Assembly: GCA_002398565.1 (NCBI GenBank)
Contig: DGZP01000125.1
Span: forward strand, 23,152-87,151
DNA: 64,000 nt
Direction: 5' to 3'
DNA from: Proteiniphilum sp. UBA4977
GTDB taxonomy: Bacteria > Bacteroidota > Bacteroidia > Bacteroidales > Dysgonomonadaceae
The position numbers were made by a program, and so were the translations under genes. The notes under the pieces are model-generated. The model searched no databases. It saw nothing but the letters and a program-made list of their open reading frames with translations, and was not told where the DNA came from. How positions within the stretch are numbered: position 1 is the first letter of the stretch; the number at the start of each line of letters is the position of its first letter. Positions 8,160-17,244 of this stretch are shown here, in pieces.

Positions 8160-9860
8160 ATGAACAGGAAATCAAATCTTTTATCGCTTCTTATCGCAGT
8201 GTCGGCAGTTTTGTTTGCTACCTCCTGCAGCAGCAAACTTAAACCGTTGTCACAAAACAATTTCAATGTGACTCCCTCTCCACTGGAGACGGTGGGAAAT
8301 CAAATCCCTGTAACCGTAAACGGCACCTTTCCCGAAAAATGGTTCCATAAAAACGCTACTGTTACCATCACTCCCGTTTTAAGATTCGGGAACAGTGAAG
8401 TAACCGGAACTCCTTTTAGTTATCAGGGCGAGAACATATCCGGGAACAGGGTGACAATCTCCAACAGCAGAGGTGGCAATTTCACCATCACCTCCACCTT
8501 TCCCTACACGGCCGAAATGCAGTCATCGGAGCTCTATCTTCGCTTCGACGGCAGAATCAAAAACAAACAATCCATCCTGCCCGACCTGAAAGTAGCTGAC
8601 GGAGTGATTGCCACTTCAGCACTTGCCGACGTAAAAACCACCACGCCCTCTGTGGCGGATGACGGATTTCAACGGATCATCCAGGAAGCACAGGAGGCCA
8701 ACATCATGTTCGTGATCCAGCAGGCTAACTTGCGCCAGAGTGAATTGAACAAACGCGACTTGACAGAATGGAAGCGCCGCGTGGAACAAGCATTTAACGA
8801 TCCAAAGCAAAACGTAAACGTCGAAGTATCGGCCTACGCTTCTCCCGACGGGGGACTTTCACTCAACGAGCAGCTTGCCGCACAGCGTGAAAAGAACACA
8901 TCCAGCTATCTGGAAAACGAATTAAGCAAGCGCAATATTAATACGGATGTATATGCCCGCTACACGGCCGAAGACTGGGATGGTTTCCGTCAGCTTGTCT
9001 CTGCCTCCAACCTGCAGGATAAAGAACTTATTTTAAGGGTGCTGGAAATGTATCCCGACTCGGAAACGCGCGAGAGAGAAATCAAGAACATCTCTTATGT
9101 GTTTGAAGATCTTGCTGAGACCATTCTACCTCAACTGCGCCGTTCACGCATCACTGCTAATATTGAAATAATTGGTAAGTCCGACGAGGAGATCATGACT
9201 GCCTGGAAAAACAACCCGAAAGAACTGTCGGTCGAAGAACTGCTGTACGCCTCTACTCTCACCGACGACGAGAAAGTAAAAGAACGTATCTATCAGTATG
9301 CCACTGCCAATTTCTCGAACGATTACAGAGGTTGGAACAACATTGGTACCATGTTTTATAAGCAAGGTGACTATGCAAAAGCAAAACAGTCGTTCGACCG
9401 TGCTGCACAGGTCAACCCTTCGGCTCCTGAAGTCAATATGAACAAAGCCCTGCTGGCCATTATGGACAACGACCTGCAAACTGCAAATGAACTGATGGGA
9501 CGTTCAGCAGGTGCTGCAGGTCTAGATGAGGCGATGGGCTTGCTCAGCCTTCTGCAGGGTAATTATAATCAGGCAGTAGGTTCTTACGGTAGCAACAGAA
9601 CCAACAATGCCGGTCTGGCCCAGCTGCTGGTAAGGGATTACAACAAGGCCAAACAAACACTGGAATCAGTGGAAGCTCCCGATGCCACTACCGCCTATCT
9701 GCTGGCCATCATTGCTTCACGTACAAACAACTTCAACGATGTAGTTTCAAACCTGCGCACGGCAATTGGGCGCGACCGTGCCATTGCCGCCAGGGCTGCC
9801 AACGACCTGGAATTTGCAAAGTATCGTACCAATCAGGAATTCAGATCAATTGTACAATAA
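8160..9860 (+). CDS. TPR lipoprotein with OmpA-C-like segment
   Basis: The 566-residue protein starts with a lipoprotein signal peptide (LFATSC, Cys23). Residues about 30-150 look like a beta-rich envelope domain. The block VNVEVSAYASPDGGLSLNEQ (about 220-240), followed by a run of QREK residues, resembles the peptidoglycan-binding OmpA C-terminal fold. The last 180 residues hold at least two or three tetratricopeptide-like repeats, for example YRGWNNIGTMFYKQGDYAKA and a VNPSAPEVNMNKALLA run. It probably sits at the outer membrane and links to the cell wall or to partner proteins. Family members are common in Bacteroidetes without a settled function. It is a single gene followed by its own terminator. 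Confidence 0.7.
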   Translation: MNRKSNLLSLLIAVSAVLFATSCSSKLKPLSQNNFNVTPSPLETVGNQIPVTVNGTFPEKWFHKNATVTITPVLRFGNSEVTGTPFSYQGENISGNRVTISNSRGGNFTITSTFPYTAEMQSSELYLRFDGRIKNKQSILPDLKVADGVIATSALADVKTTTPSVADDGFQRIIQEAQEANIMFVIQQANLRQSELNKRDLTEWKRRVEQAFNDPKQNVNVEVSAYASPDGGLSLNEQLAAQREKNTSSYLENELSKRNINTDVYARYTAEDWDGFRQLVSASNLQDKELILRVLEMYPDSETREREIKNISYVFEDLAETILPQLRRSRITANIEIIGKSDEEIMTAWKNNPKELSVEELLYASTLTDDEKVKERIYQYATANFSNDYRGWNNIGTMFYKQGDYAKAKQSFDRAAQVNPSAPEVNMNKALLAIMDNDLQTANELMGRSAGAAGLDEAMGLLSLLQGNYNQAVGSYGSNRTNNAGLAQLLVRDYNKAKQTLESVEAPDATTAYLLAIIASRTNNFNDVVSNLRTAIGRDRAIAARAANDLEFAKYRTNQEFRSIVQ

Positions 9861-9889
9861 GCAATGCGGATACGCTACCGGAATAAGAG

Positions 9890-9918
9890 AGTGGGCCCGA
9901 CGAGGTCCACTTTTTTTT
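9890..9918 (+). terminator. rho-independent terminator after the TPR lipoprotein
   Basis: AGTGGGCC (9890-9897) pairs with GGTCCACT (9904-9911), 8 bp including one G-U, followed by a run of eight T on the plus strand. Confidence 0.75.
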
Positions 9919-10075
9919 GTGCCGTTTCTCAGACCGGCTCTGCAAAGACGATGACATGCATTTGCCTTATGAAAAAAGGAAGGTTTGAAGAAGTGAATTG
10001 ATGAAAAACATGTAACTTTGCCCGCCAAATACAACGCCGTTGCAAAAAAGTGAACAACGGATAAGTACAACTGAT

Positions 10076-11530
10076 ATGATCCGTACAAAAGTAGTAATAA
10101 AGTACCTGGGATACATCCTGCTGTTTAATTCGCTGTTCCTCCTTATCTCCGCAGCCATATCTTTCTTCAATAATGAACAATCATTGAATGCACTAATCAT
10201 AAGTGCCTTGACATGTGGAGTACTGGGTGTTTTGCCTCAATTTTTCGTTGGGAAAAATGTCCTGCTGAATTTTCATGAAGGCTTATCCATCAGCGTGACA
10301 GGTTGGTTTGTCACCTGTATTATTGGTATGTTGCCCTATTTAATCTGGGGTGGCGAATTCAATACGGTGGCCGATGCTCTGTTCGAAAGTGTATCGGGTT
10401 ATACCACTACGGGAGCAAGTATAGTAAACAACGTTGAAGCCCTCCCGAGAGGGTTACTTTTCTGGCGTTCTTCCACCTCCTTTATCGGTGGAGTGGGAAT
10501 TATCCTGTTTGTCCTGTTGGTACTTCCCGAAAAAAGAGGCGCCATGTCCAGCTTCTATAGGGCAGAGGTGTCAGACTTATCGAAAATGAGTTTTGCCATG
10601 CGTTCGCGACATATCACCCGCATCGTTGTGATGGTTTATCTCTCGTTGATTCTCATCCTGATGATTTTACTGATAACGGCAGGTATGAGTTTTTTTGATG
10701 CCGTGTGTCATTCATTCACCACTGTTGCCACATCTGGATTCTCGACCAAAAACTTAAGTATCGCGGCCTACGACAGCGTATGGATTGAAATAATCATCAC
10801 ATTCTTCATGCTTGTAAGCAGTATGCATTTCGGTTTAATTTACGGAACAATGACGAGGAAAAAGTATAACCTGTTTAACTCCCGTCCCACACGCATGTAT
10901 GTGATGGTAATCTTCTCCGGAATCTTGCTGATCTCCCTGCAGCTGACCGGAAATCATTTTTATGGTTTTTGGGAGTCGCTCCGCTTTGCCGCGTTTCAAG
11001 TCGTTTCTCTTGTAAGTACCACCGGTTATGCCACGGTGGATACCGCAAACTGGCCCATCTTCTCTGTTATTCTGCTTCTCTATTTTTCCGTTCAATGCGG
11101 GATGGTAGGTTCCACAGCGGGGGGAATAAAATTTGATCGTATCTATCTCTTTTTCGGAACCCTGAAAAAACAATTGAAACTGATTTTGCATCCCGAAGGG
11201 GTGTTTGCGCTGAAAATGAACAAGCAGACGATCGATCAAAATCTGGAGCTGCAGATTATGGTATTTGTTATTCTTTATATTCTTACATTCTCGCTCACAA
11301 CACTGCTGCTTGCTGCCATGGGAATAGACGGAATGACAGCCTTATCGGCATCCATTGCTACGCTAGGAAATGTGGGGCCGGGCTTCGGTAGTGTCAGCTC
11401 ATTGGGTAATTTCAGCCAAATGCCCGATGCGGCAAAATTCATTCTCTCTGCCAACATGTTGCTGGGACGTCTTGAAATCATGAACGTATTCGCACTCTTT
11501 ATGATGTTTTCATTGAAGAGAAAGAGTTAA
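10076..11530 (+). CDS. trkH: TrkH-family potassium uptake channel (copy 1)
   Basis: This is a multi-pass membrane protein of about 484 residues. The four pore loops of TrkH/KtrB proteins are visible: SVSGYTTTGAS, TVATSGFSTK, SLVSTTGYATV and TLGNVGPGFG. It should carry K+ (or Na+-coupled K+) uptake through the inner membrane, gated by a TrkA-type subunit. No trkA lies beside it; the only one in the window is at 53009. I chose ATG 10076 over the TTG at 10040 because it starts directly before the conserved first membrane helix. A second, more divergent trkH lies at 54410. Confidence 0.85.
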   Translation: MIRTKVVIKYLGYILLFNSLFLLISAAISFFNNEQSLNALIISALTCGVLGVLPQFFVGKNVLLNFHEGLSISVTGWFVTCIIGMLPYLIWGGEFNTVADALFESVSGYTTTGASIVNNVEALPRGLLFWRSSTSFIGGVGIILFVLLVLPEKRGAMSSFYRAEVSDLSKMSFAMRSRHITRIVVMVYLSLILILMILLITAGMSFFDAVCHSFTTVATSGFSTKNLSIAAYDSVWIEIIITFFMLVSSMHFGLIYGTMTRKKYNLFNSRPTRMYVMVIFSGILLISLQLTGNHFYGFWESLRFAAFQVVSLVSTTGYATVDTANWPIFSVILLLYFSVQCGMVGSTAGGIKFDRIYLFFGTLKKQLKLILHPEGVFALKMNKQTIDQNLELQIMVFVILYILTFSLTTLLLAAMGIDGMTALSASIATLGNVGPGFGSVSSLGNFSQMPDAAKFILSANMLLGRLEIMNVFALFMMFSLKRKS

Positions 11531-11620
11531 CAGTACTGCAGAATGATCCATCCAAATCTGAAGAAACAGCCGTTCAGATAAGCCTCACGCAAGGTCTCCC
11601 GTCGATGAATTGACTGATGA

Positions 11621-11653
11621 TTTCCGCATTCCCGATTACTTTTTGTATCTTTG
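11621..11653 (+). promoter_or_regulatory. promoter of tyrS
   Basis: TTTC (11621-11624), 21 bases and TATCTTTG (11646-11653) give a near-consensus Bacteroidetes promoter with one mismatch in the -33 element. The leader to the ATG at 11684 would be about 25 nt. Confidence 0.6.
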
Positions 11654-11683
11654 CAGTACTTTTTAAACCCATAGACAGCTTAC

Positions 11684-12982
11684 ATGAACATGAATTTTGT
11701 GGAAGAACTCCGTTGGCGCGGGATGATACAGGATGTGATGCCCGGTACGGAAGAACAATTAATGAAAGAACAAACCTCCGGCTACCTGGGAATAGATCCC
11801 ACAGCCGATTCGCTGCATATAGGACATCTGGTGGGGGTAATGATGCTGAAGCACTTTCAGCGTGCCGGGCATACTCCCGTAGCCCTTGTAGGGGGTGCCA
11901 CGGGAATGATTGGCGACCCCTCCATGAAGTCGGCGGAAAGAAATCTGCTTGATGAAGAAACTCTGCGGCATAACCAGGAAGCAATAAAAACCCAGCTGGC
12001 AAAATTCCTCGATTTTGAGAGTGATATTCCCAACAGAGCTGTGCTGGTGAATAATTATGACTGGATGAAAGATTACACTTTTCTCAATTTCATCCGTGAT
12101 ATAGGAAAGCATATCACCGTAAATTATATGATGGCGAAAGATTCCGTAAAGAAACGTCTCAGCGGTGAGTCAAGTGAGGGAATGTCATTCACAGAGTTTT
12201 CCTATCAACTATTGCAGGGATACGATTTTCTGCATTTGTATCGGGAAAAAGGGTGTCGTATTCAATTGGGAGGCTCCGATCAGTGGGGAAATATTACCAC
12301 GGGCACAGAATTGATACGCCGCGTGGAAGGAGGCGAGGCCTATGCCCTGGTCTGCCCGCTAATCACGAAGGCCGACGGCGGGAAGTTCGGGAAAACAGAA
12401 AGTGGAAACGTATGGCTCGACCGGCGCTATACATCCCCATACAAGTTTTATCAGTTTTGGCTCAACGTGAGTGATACCGATGCAGAGAAGTATATCAAAA
12501 TTTTCACCTCTCTCACAAGAGAGGAGATCGGGACGTTGGTATCACAACAGCAGTCAGCGCCCCATTTGCGTCCCCTACAGAAGAAACTGGCAGAAGAAAT
12601 CACCGTGATGGTACACTCGAGGGAGGATTATGAAATGGCGGTGAATGCCTCCGAGATCCTTTTTGGGAAATCTACCTCACAAACATTACATGCCATAGAC
12701 GAGGAAACATTTCTACAAGTATTTGAAGGTGTACCCCAGTTTGCCATTGCAAAAGACAAGCTGGCTACGGGTATCAAAGCGGTGGACCTGCTTACCGATG
12801 AAGCGGCAGTCTTTCCCTCCAAGGGTGAGATGCGCAAAACCGTGCAGGCTGGTGGCGTAATGATCAATAAAGACAAGCTGGAATCACACGATGAGATTAT
12901 TAATCTATCCTGTCTGATCGGCAATAAATACATTCTTGCTCAGCGCGGGAAGAAAAATTATTTCCTGCTCGTTGCGGAATAA
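11684..12982 (+). CDS. tyrS: tyrosyl-tRNA synthetase
   Basis: The 432-residue class I synthetase charges tRNA-Tyr with tyrosine. The HIGH motif is present (SLHIGHL, residues 45-48), the tRNA-synthetase core continues with [11 protein letters not shown] and GGSDQWGN, and the second signature appears as KFGKT in [11 protein letters not shown], as usual for bacterial TyrS. The C-terminal about 70 residues form an S4-like RNA-binding domain ([13 protein letters not shown]). The length is normal. A near-consensus promoter lies just upstream. The protein is cytoplasmic and essential. Confidence 0.95.
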   Translation: MNMNFVEELRWRGMIQDVMPGTEEQLMKEQTSGYLGIDPTADSLHIGHLVGVMMLKHFQRAGHTPVALVGGATGMIGDPSMKSAERNLLDEETLRHNQEAIKTQLAKFLDFESDIPNRAVLVNNYDWMKDYTFLNFIRDIGKHITVNYMMAKDSVKKRLSGESSEGMSFTEFSYQLLQGYDFLHLYREKGCRIQLGGSDQWGNITTGTELIRRVEGGEAYALVCPLITKADGGKFGKTESGNVWLDRRYTSPYKFYQFWLNVSDTDAEKYIKIFTSLTREEIGTLVSQQQSAPHLRPLQKKLAEEITVMVHSREDYEMAVNASEILFGKSTSQTLHAIDEETFLQVFEGVPQFAIAKDKLATGIKAVDLLTDEAAVFPSKGEMRKTVQAGGVMINKDKLESHDEIINLSCLIGNKYILAQRGKKNYFLLVAE

Positions 12983-13021
12983 GGTTTCTGTAATACTTGC
13001 GACATCTTTGCAGGTGAAAAA

Positions 13022-13053
13022 TTTGCAGCGTTAAAATTATTGTACTACTTTTG
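13022..13053 (+). promoter_or_regulatory. consensus promoter of tRNA-Gln
   Basis: TTTG (13022-13025), 20 bases and TACTTTTG (13046-13053) match the Bacteroidetes promoter exactly, 28 bases before the tRNA. Confidence 0.75.
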
Positions 13054-13081
13054 CACTGCTTTTCACGAAGCAGATAAGGAT

Positions 13082-13152
13082 TGTCCCATGGTGTAATGGT
13101 AGCACATCTGATTTTGGTTCAGCCAGTTAAGGTTCGAATCCTTGTGGGACAA
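13082..13152 (+). tRNA. tRNA-Gln (anticodon TTG)
   Basis: The acceptor arms TGTCCCA and TGGGACA pair fully. The D arm is GTG-TAATGGTAG-CAC, and the anticodon loop TTTTGGT places TTG at positions 34-36 (glutamine). The T arm is TAAGG-TTCGAAT-CCTTG. The first anticodon-stem pair is a T/C mismatch, the only irregularity. CCA is not encoded: CAA follows the discriminator A. Confidence 0.93.
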
Positions 13153-13165
13153 CAACATCAAAAAC

Positions 13166-13199
13166 ATAACCGATTGATTTTCAATCGGTTATTTTTTTT
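13166..13199 (+). terminator. rho-independent terminator after tRNA-Gln
   Basis: A perfect 12-bp stem (13166-13177 with 13181-13192) with a TTT loop is followed by T-rich sequence. The 138 bases between this hairpin and the next gene hold nothing I recognise. Confidence 0.85.
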
Positions 13200-13337
13200 A
13201 AAAGCTATTCATTAAATGTTTTCTACAGTCTGGATCCTTGTCTGAACCTATCGAATTTGATTGGTTATTCCCTTTTATTTCAAATGTAAAGGTATCCACC
13301 CCGAGAAAGTAAATGTGCCCCACAGAGCTTTCCCTGG

Positions 13338-13697
13338 TCAAAACGGAGTCTCATCGTAGTACCCAGGTACAGGGGGAAAGCCGTCGGCAGGCAACTCATC
13401 CGCATATTCCGGTGGGACTTCCTCTTTTAAGTTGTTTTCTGGTGTGATCTTCCAGGCTTTCACATCGGTATACCACCTGCCGTTAAATTCACGGCTTTCT
13501 ATATCGAAAGAGATATCATATGCCTGTCCCTTTTTCAGGTTTACCCCATCAAGTTTATCACCCCATATGGACACACATACTTTTTTGGGATACTGTCCTG
13601 CCGTCTCCACAATGATCTCCTGTTTTTTCCACTCACCGTTCCGTCCTTTACCCGTCTGTAACGGAAGGATCTCCACCAGTTTCGCTATAAATTGCAT
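13338..13697 (-). CDS. DUF3127 (single-strand-binding-like) protein
   Basis: The 119-residue protein has the DUF3127 pattern: a start like MQFIAKLVEILPLQTGKGRN, then GEWKKQE, YPKKVCVSIWGDK, and FDIESREFNGRWYTDVKAWK. The family has an OB-fold-like character and is thought to be related to single-strand DNA-binding proteins; its exact role is not established. The C-terminal 30 residues are acidic and rich in Pro, as in SSB tails, ending GYYDETPF. The frame is open further upstream to a GTG at 13754, but the family start fits the ATG at 13697. Confidence 0.75.
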   Translation of the reverse strand: MQFIAKLVEILPLQTGKGRNGEWKKQEIIVETAGQYPKKVCVSIWGDKLDGVNLKKGQAYDISFDIESREFNGRWYTDVKAWKITPENNLKEEVPPEYADELPADGFPPVPGYYDETPF

Positions 13698-13779
13698 GAT
13701 TGTCTTTTTTACTGATTGATCGGAAACAAATTCATATCCCAGAAGAATAACCACCCATCGGAATTTTCGTTTCCAGCGG

Positions 13780-13787
13780 CAAAAATA
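13780..13787 (-). promoter_or_regulatory. -7 element before the DUF3127 gene
   Basis: On the minus strand TATTTTTG matches TAnnTTTG, about 83 bases before the chosen ATG. The -33 region is not clear. Confidence 0.4.
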
Positions 13788-13853
13788 GACATTTTCTCCC
13801 TCAGGAAAGGACTTTTTCGGGTTAAGTTTTCAACAGCAGCTCGCAAGAGAGTT

Positions 13854-13882
13854 AAAAAAAACCCGGAACGAAAGTCCCGGGC
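13854..13882 (-). terminator. rho-independent terminator of the sugar-oxidation cluster
   Basis: On the minus strand CCCGGGAC and GTTCCGGG pair (8 bp, one G-T) around a TTTC loop and run into eight T. This ends the transcript of the TIM-barrel gene just upstream. Confidence 0.8.
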
Positions 13883-13907
13883 AAAAATTTTCCTTCAAAG
13901 AGAGTGA

Positions 13908-14804
13908 TTATTTTGAATAGCTCTCTTTCACGAAAGCAGCGTTGTTCAAGAAGTCGTAGCTTTCCTTCACTCCTTCGAAAGGAGTTCCGGTATATCTTTC
14001 CACTTCCACGACCATATATTTGGCACCGGCTTTATCAGCGTTATTATAGATGGCATCAAATCCTACCATTCCGCTTTGACCCAACTCTTTGCTATCTTTA
14101 ATATGGAGGATCTCAAAACGTCCCGGATATTCATTGAAATAATCTACCGGAGCTTTTTGTCCCATGACTACCCAGTAGACATCCATCTGGAAGAATACTT
14201 TCGTAGGATCGGTATTTTTAAGCAGATAATCATATATCAGCTCATCTTCCACTTTGGTAAATTCGAAGTTATGGTTGTGATATCCAAACCGAATACCTGC
14301 AGCATTACATTTTTCACCAATCTTGTTGAAATAGTCGCTGTAAGCCTTCAGATCGTCCAATGTTTTGGGGGTAGGTATCCAGGGAACCACCAGATATTTC
14401 ATCCCGGCTTCTTTGTGGGCATTAATAGCGGTATCCCACCATGCCCATGTTTCATCCCAGTTGGTCTTGGAGGCTGGCTCAGCCAGGGGTTTGCCTGCAT
14501 GAGACGACAACACTACCATGCCAGCATCCTCGATCGATTTTTTGAAATCGGCAGGAGCCAACCCATAGAACTTCCCGTCTTTATAACCGGCAGTTTCCAC
14601 ACCGGTGTAACCCATTTGAGCCACCTTGGCAATAGTACCGGCATAGTCGGACTTGATGTCATCCCGCACGGAGTATAGCTGCAAGTAAATTTCTTTTTTT
14701 ATTGCAGGAGCAGTTTCAGCTTTTTGTTGTCCCTGAATACAACCTGAGAAAATAAACAAAGTACACAGAAACGTCGCACTAAGTAATATTGAATGTTTTT
14801 TCAT
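13908..14804 (-). CDS. TIM-barrel sugar isomerase/epimerase-like lipoprotein
   Basis: The 298-residue protein has a lipoprotein signal peptide (FSGC, Cys22), so it acts in the envelope and not the cytoplasm. The rest is an AP-endonuclease-2-type TIM barrel: YSVRDDI (strand 1), GYTGVETAGY, GYHNHNFEF, QMDVYWV, HIKDS and VVEVERY supply the usual Glu, Asp, His and Glu metal ligands. Annotated relatives are called sugar phosphate isomerases, but an exported enzyme is unlikely to use sugar phosphates. In the context of DUF1080 and Gfo/Idh/MocA genes it could be an isomerase, lyase or hydratase acting on oxidised (3-keto) sugars. It is the last gene of the cluster. Confidence 0.8.
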   Translation of the reverse strand: MKKHSILLSATFLCTLFIFSGCIQGQQKAETAPAIKKEIYLQLYSVRDDIKSDYAGTIAKVAQMGYTGVETAGYKDGKFYGLAPADFKKSIEDAGMVVLSSHAGKPLAEPASKTNWDETWAWWDTAINAHKEAGMKYLVVPWIPTPKTLDDLKAYSDYFNKIGEKCNAAGIRFGYHNHNFEFTKVEDELIYDYLLKNTDPTKVFFQMDVYWVVMGQKAPVDYFNEYPGRFEILHIKDSKELGQSGMVGFDAIYNNADKAGAKYMVVEVERYTGTPFEGVKESYDFLNNAAFVKESYSK

Positions 14805-14817
14805 TGTATCTGTTTTT

Positions 14818-14859
14818 ATAAAAGAATATTTTCTCCCCGGGGAGAAAATATTCTTTTAT
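14818..14859. repeat. 42-bp perfect palindrome between DUF1080 and TIM-barrel genes
   Basis: The two 21-base arms (14818-14838 and 14839-14859) are exact reverse complements with no spacer; the centre is CCCCGGGG. In the transcript it would be a long hairpin between two genes of one operon, with no T tract of terminator quality. It may stabilise or process the mRNA, or reduce read-through. Confidence 0.85.
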
Positions 14860-14867
14860 GTGTATGA

Positions 14868-15641
14868 TTAATCCAGTATTTTAATTTTGATGTTCCTGTA
14901 CCACACATCGTCACCATGATCCTGCAGACCAATGTATCCTTCCTGGTTTTCACCACCTGCATTCAGGAAGTTAGGCCAGTCTTTGAACTTGCTGTTTGAG
15001 ACCATCTCTTTCCATGCATCGGTCCATAAGTGATATTCTACCACATTTTCTCCATTCTGGGAGTGAACAACCGTCCCCTTGTATACCATGATTCCGCCAG
15101 TATTCCATTCTCCTGCAGGTTTTGCATTCTGGGGAACGGCAGGAACGAGGTCATACAGGGAGGCCGACTGGCGATTTCCATCCTTTCCTAATTTTGCGTC
15201 GGGATGTCTCTCATTATCCAGAACCTGATATTCGGGTGATGATTCATAGATAGGTTTTCCTTCCACCTCCTGAGCAAGGTAGAAAACTCCGCTGTTGCCG
15301 CCTTGCGACACTTTCCACTCGAAAGTGAGCTCAAAATTCTTAAATTTCTGATCATAGATGATGTCGCCACCATCTTTTGCTCCGGCTTCACCCATACCCG
15401 AACCATTAATCTTGATGGCACCATCTTCAATGGTCCATGCAGCAGGTACATCAGTACGGTTATAACCGCGCCAGCCTGTAAAATCGGTACCATTGAAAAG
15501 CGTAATCCAGCCTTCATCGGCTGCAGCCACTACAGTGGAATCAGCGGATTCCGTGGCATTTGATTGTTTATTTGTATTGGTGCATGACATAACTATCATT
15601 GCTGTCATTATGAGTAAACTAAATAAATAAACTTTTTTCAT
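14868..15641 (-). CDS. DUF1080 (3-keto-disaccharide hydrolase) lipoprotein
   Basis: The 257-residue protein has a lipoprotein signal peptide (VMSC, Cys20). The mature part matches the DUF1080 / 3-keto-disaccharide hydrolase family, a concanavalin-like beta sandwich: GWITLFNGTDFTGWRGY near the start, WTIEDGAIKING, FELTFEWKV, GGNSGVFYLA, EYQVLDNERHPDA, AGEWNTGGIMVYKG, and the C-terminal GYIGLQDHGDDVWYRNIKIK. Members cleave glycosides whose sugar has been oxidised at C3. In this cluster it would act after the oxidoreductases. Its exact linkage specificity cannot be read. Confidence 0.87.
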   Translation of the reverse strand: MKKVYLFSLLIMTAMIVMSCTNTNKQSNATESADSTVVAAADEGWITLFNGTDFTGWRGYNRTDVPAAWTIEDGAIKINGSGMGEAGAKDGGDIIYDQKFKNFELTFEWKVSQGGNSGVFYLAQEVEGKPIYESSPEYQVLDNERHPDAKLGKDGNRQSASLYDLVPAVPQNAKPAGEWNTGGIMVYKGTVVHSQNGENVVEYHLWTDAWKEMVSNSKFKDWPNFLNAGGENQEGYIGLQDHGDDVWYRNIKIKILD

Positions 15642-15683
15642 AACTATTTTCTTTTTAATTAAACAGATAACTATTAAACAGCA

Positions 15684-15720
15684 AGGGAATAATGATGAAG
15701 CGAAATCATCATTATTCCCT
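15684..15720. repeat. 15-bp perfect hairpin between oxidoreductase and DUF1080 genes
   Basis: Arms 15684-15698 and 15706-15720 are exact reverse complements around the 7-base loop AGCGAAA. Like the palindrome 825 bp further on, it lies in an intergenic gap of the same reverse-strand cluster and has no T tract. Confidence 0.8.
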
Positions 15721-15731
15721 CTGAATCATTT

Positions 15732-17204
15732 TTACTTCGGCATTTCCGGCAATTTCCAGCCGTTCTTATAGGTATGTTTGATCAGTTCATTCGCATATTC
15801 GGTAGCATTCACAGGCTCAGTCCAAGTCTTCTTGAAGGTGGGATGCCCGTCGGTAATCTTGAATCCATCTTCAATAATGGTACGGATGTTTGCGTCGGCA
15901 GGGATGTTGGTAAAACGCATGTTTTCACCGTCCCATTCAAGTTCCTGATTCAACGATTGCAGTCTCACGGCAAGTACACCCATGACAACCATTTCATTGA
16001 AAGGACCTGCTTCTGAGAAGGGGGAAGCTGTTTCAACGCGGTTCTCAGGAGTTTCTTTACATGCACGTACCCAATCCATCTCGTGGGAAAGGGTCACCTC
16101 ACGCTGCGTTTTCGGGGAATTGGGATTGCGACCCGATACCAGCCATGGATTTACACCGTAACAACCGCAGATAAGGGTATCTTTTGTTCCGTAGAAAATT
16201 ACTCCTCCACCCTGGTCGTTCAGGTTTTTGCCTGCAGGAACACCTTCAGGACGCACCGGTAGAAGTCCACCGTCGTACCAGTAAACCTCTACTTCAGGCA
16301 TTGCCACCTTTGGCAGGTTATCACGCCGTGGGAAAATATATTTTACCATCTGCGCATTGGGAGCGCAATCGTTCAACAACATGGTAGACGATCCCTGCAC
16401 CTTCGTCGGATAACCCAGATTCAACCCTTTGAATACAGGATGAAGAATATGGCAAGCCATATCACCCAATGCCCCTGTACCAAAATCCCACCATCCGCGC
16501 CAGTTCCATGGATGATACACGTTATTGAAAGGACGCTTGTTGGCCGGTCCGATAAAGAGATCCCAGTTTAGCGTTTGCGGCACTTTGTGCACTTCTTTCG
16601 GAGTCATCAGTCCCTGTGGCCAGATAGGCCGGTCGGTGAATGTTTCCACCCTTGTCACCTCCCCAATCTGTCCATCGCTGATCCAATCGACCACTTGACG
16701 GACACCAGGTCTTGATGAACCCTGATTTCCCATACAGGTAGCCACTTTGTGTTTTTTTGCCAACTTGGTCAGTAAACGGGATTCATAGACGCTGTGGGTA
16801 AGTGGTTTTTGCACGTAAACGTGCTTACCCATAGTCATAGCCTCAGCGGCAATAATGGCATGGGTATGGTCGGCTGTAGCCACCACCACGGCATCAATAC
16901 TTTTTCCCAGCTCATCATACATTTTTCTGTAATCATAGTATTTTTTTGCTTTTGGGAAATGATCAAAAACACGTTGGCTGTACTTCCAATCCACATCACA
17001 AAGGCCCACAATGTTCTGGCTTTCCAGATTTTTCAGGTTAGCAAATCCCATTCCGCCAACGCCTACCCCGGCGATATTCAGCTTATCACTCGGAGCTGTA
17101 TAACCCATACTCTTCCCTAGCACCGATGATGGCACTACTGTAAGACCAGCTGCTGCAATAGCACTGGTTCCTAAGAATTTTCTTCTCGAAATTTTTGATG
17201 ACAT
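15732..17204 (-). CDS. Gfo/Idh/MocA family oxidoreductase with Tat signal (copy 1)
   Basis: The 490-residue protein begins with a twin-arginine signal (SRRKFLGTSAIAAAGLTVV), so it is exported folded, probably with its nicotinamide cofactor already bound. GVGVGGMG is the nucleotide-binding loop, VVVATADHTHA and KHVYVQKPLTH give the EKP-like signature (here QKP) of the family, and a long substrate domain follows. GH109 enzymes and sugar 3-dehydrogenases belong to this family. In this cluster I infer oxidation or reduction of a sugar at C3. It starts 40 bp after the stop of its paralogue, within one likely operon. Confidence 0.85.
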   Translation of the reverse strand: MSSKISRRKFLGTSAIAAAGLTVVPSSVLGKSMGYTAPSDKLNIAGVGVGGMGFANLKNLESQNIVGLCDVDWKYSQRVFDHFPKAKKYYDYRKMYDELGKSIDAVVVATADHTHAIIAAEAMTMGKHVYVQKPLTHSVYESRLLTKLAKKHKVATCMGNQGSSRPGVRQVVDWISDGQIGEVTRVETFTDRPIWPQGLMTPKEVHKVPQTLNWDLFIGPANKRPFNNVYHPWNWRGWWDFGTGALGDMACHILHPVFKGLNLGYPTKVQGSSTMLLNDCAPNAQMVKYIFPRRDNLPKVAMPEVEVYWYDGGLLPVRPEGVPAGKNLNDQGGGVIFYGTKDTLICGCYGVNPWLVSGRNPNSPKTQREVTLSHEMDWVRACKETPENRVETASPFSEAGPFNEMVVMGVLAVRLQSLNQELEWDGENMRFTNIPADANIRTIIEDGFKITDGHPTFKKTWTEPVNATEYANELIKHTYKNGWKLPEMPK

Positions 17205-17244
17205 AAGTACTTTTTTTAGGTGTTAACTTTTAGTTAATAATGAT

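Noticed and set aside
10040..10075. Earlier TTG start for the first TrkH
   Set aside because: It adds twelve polar residues before the first membrane helix and uses a rare start codon, while the ATG at 10076 fits the family.
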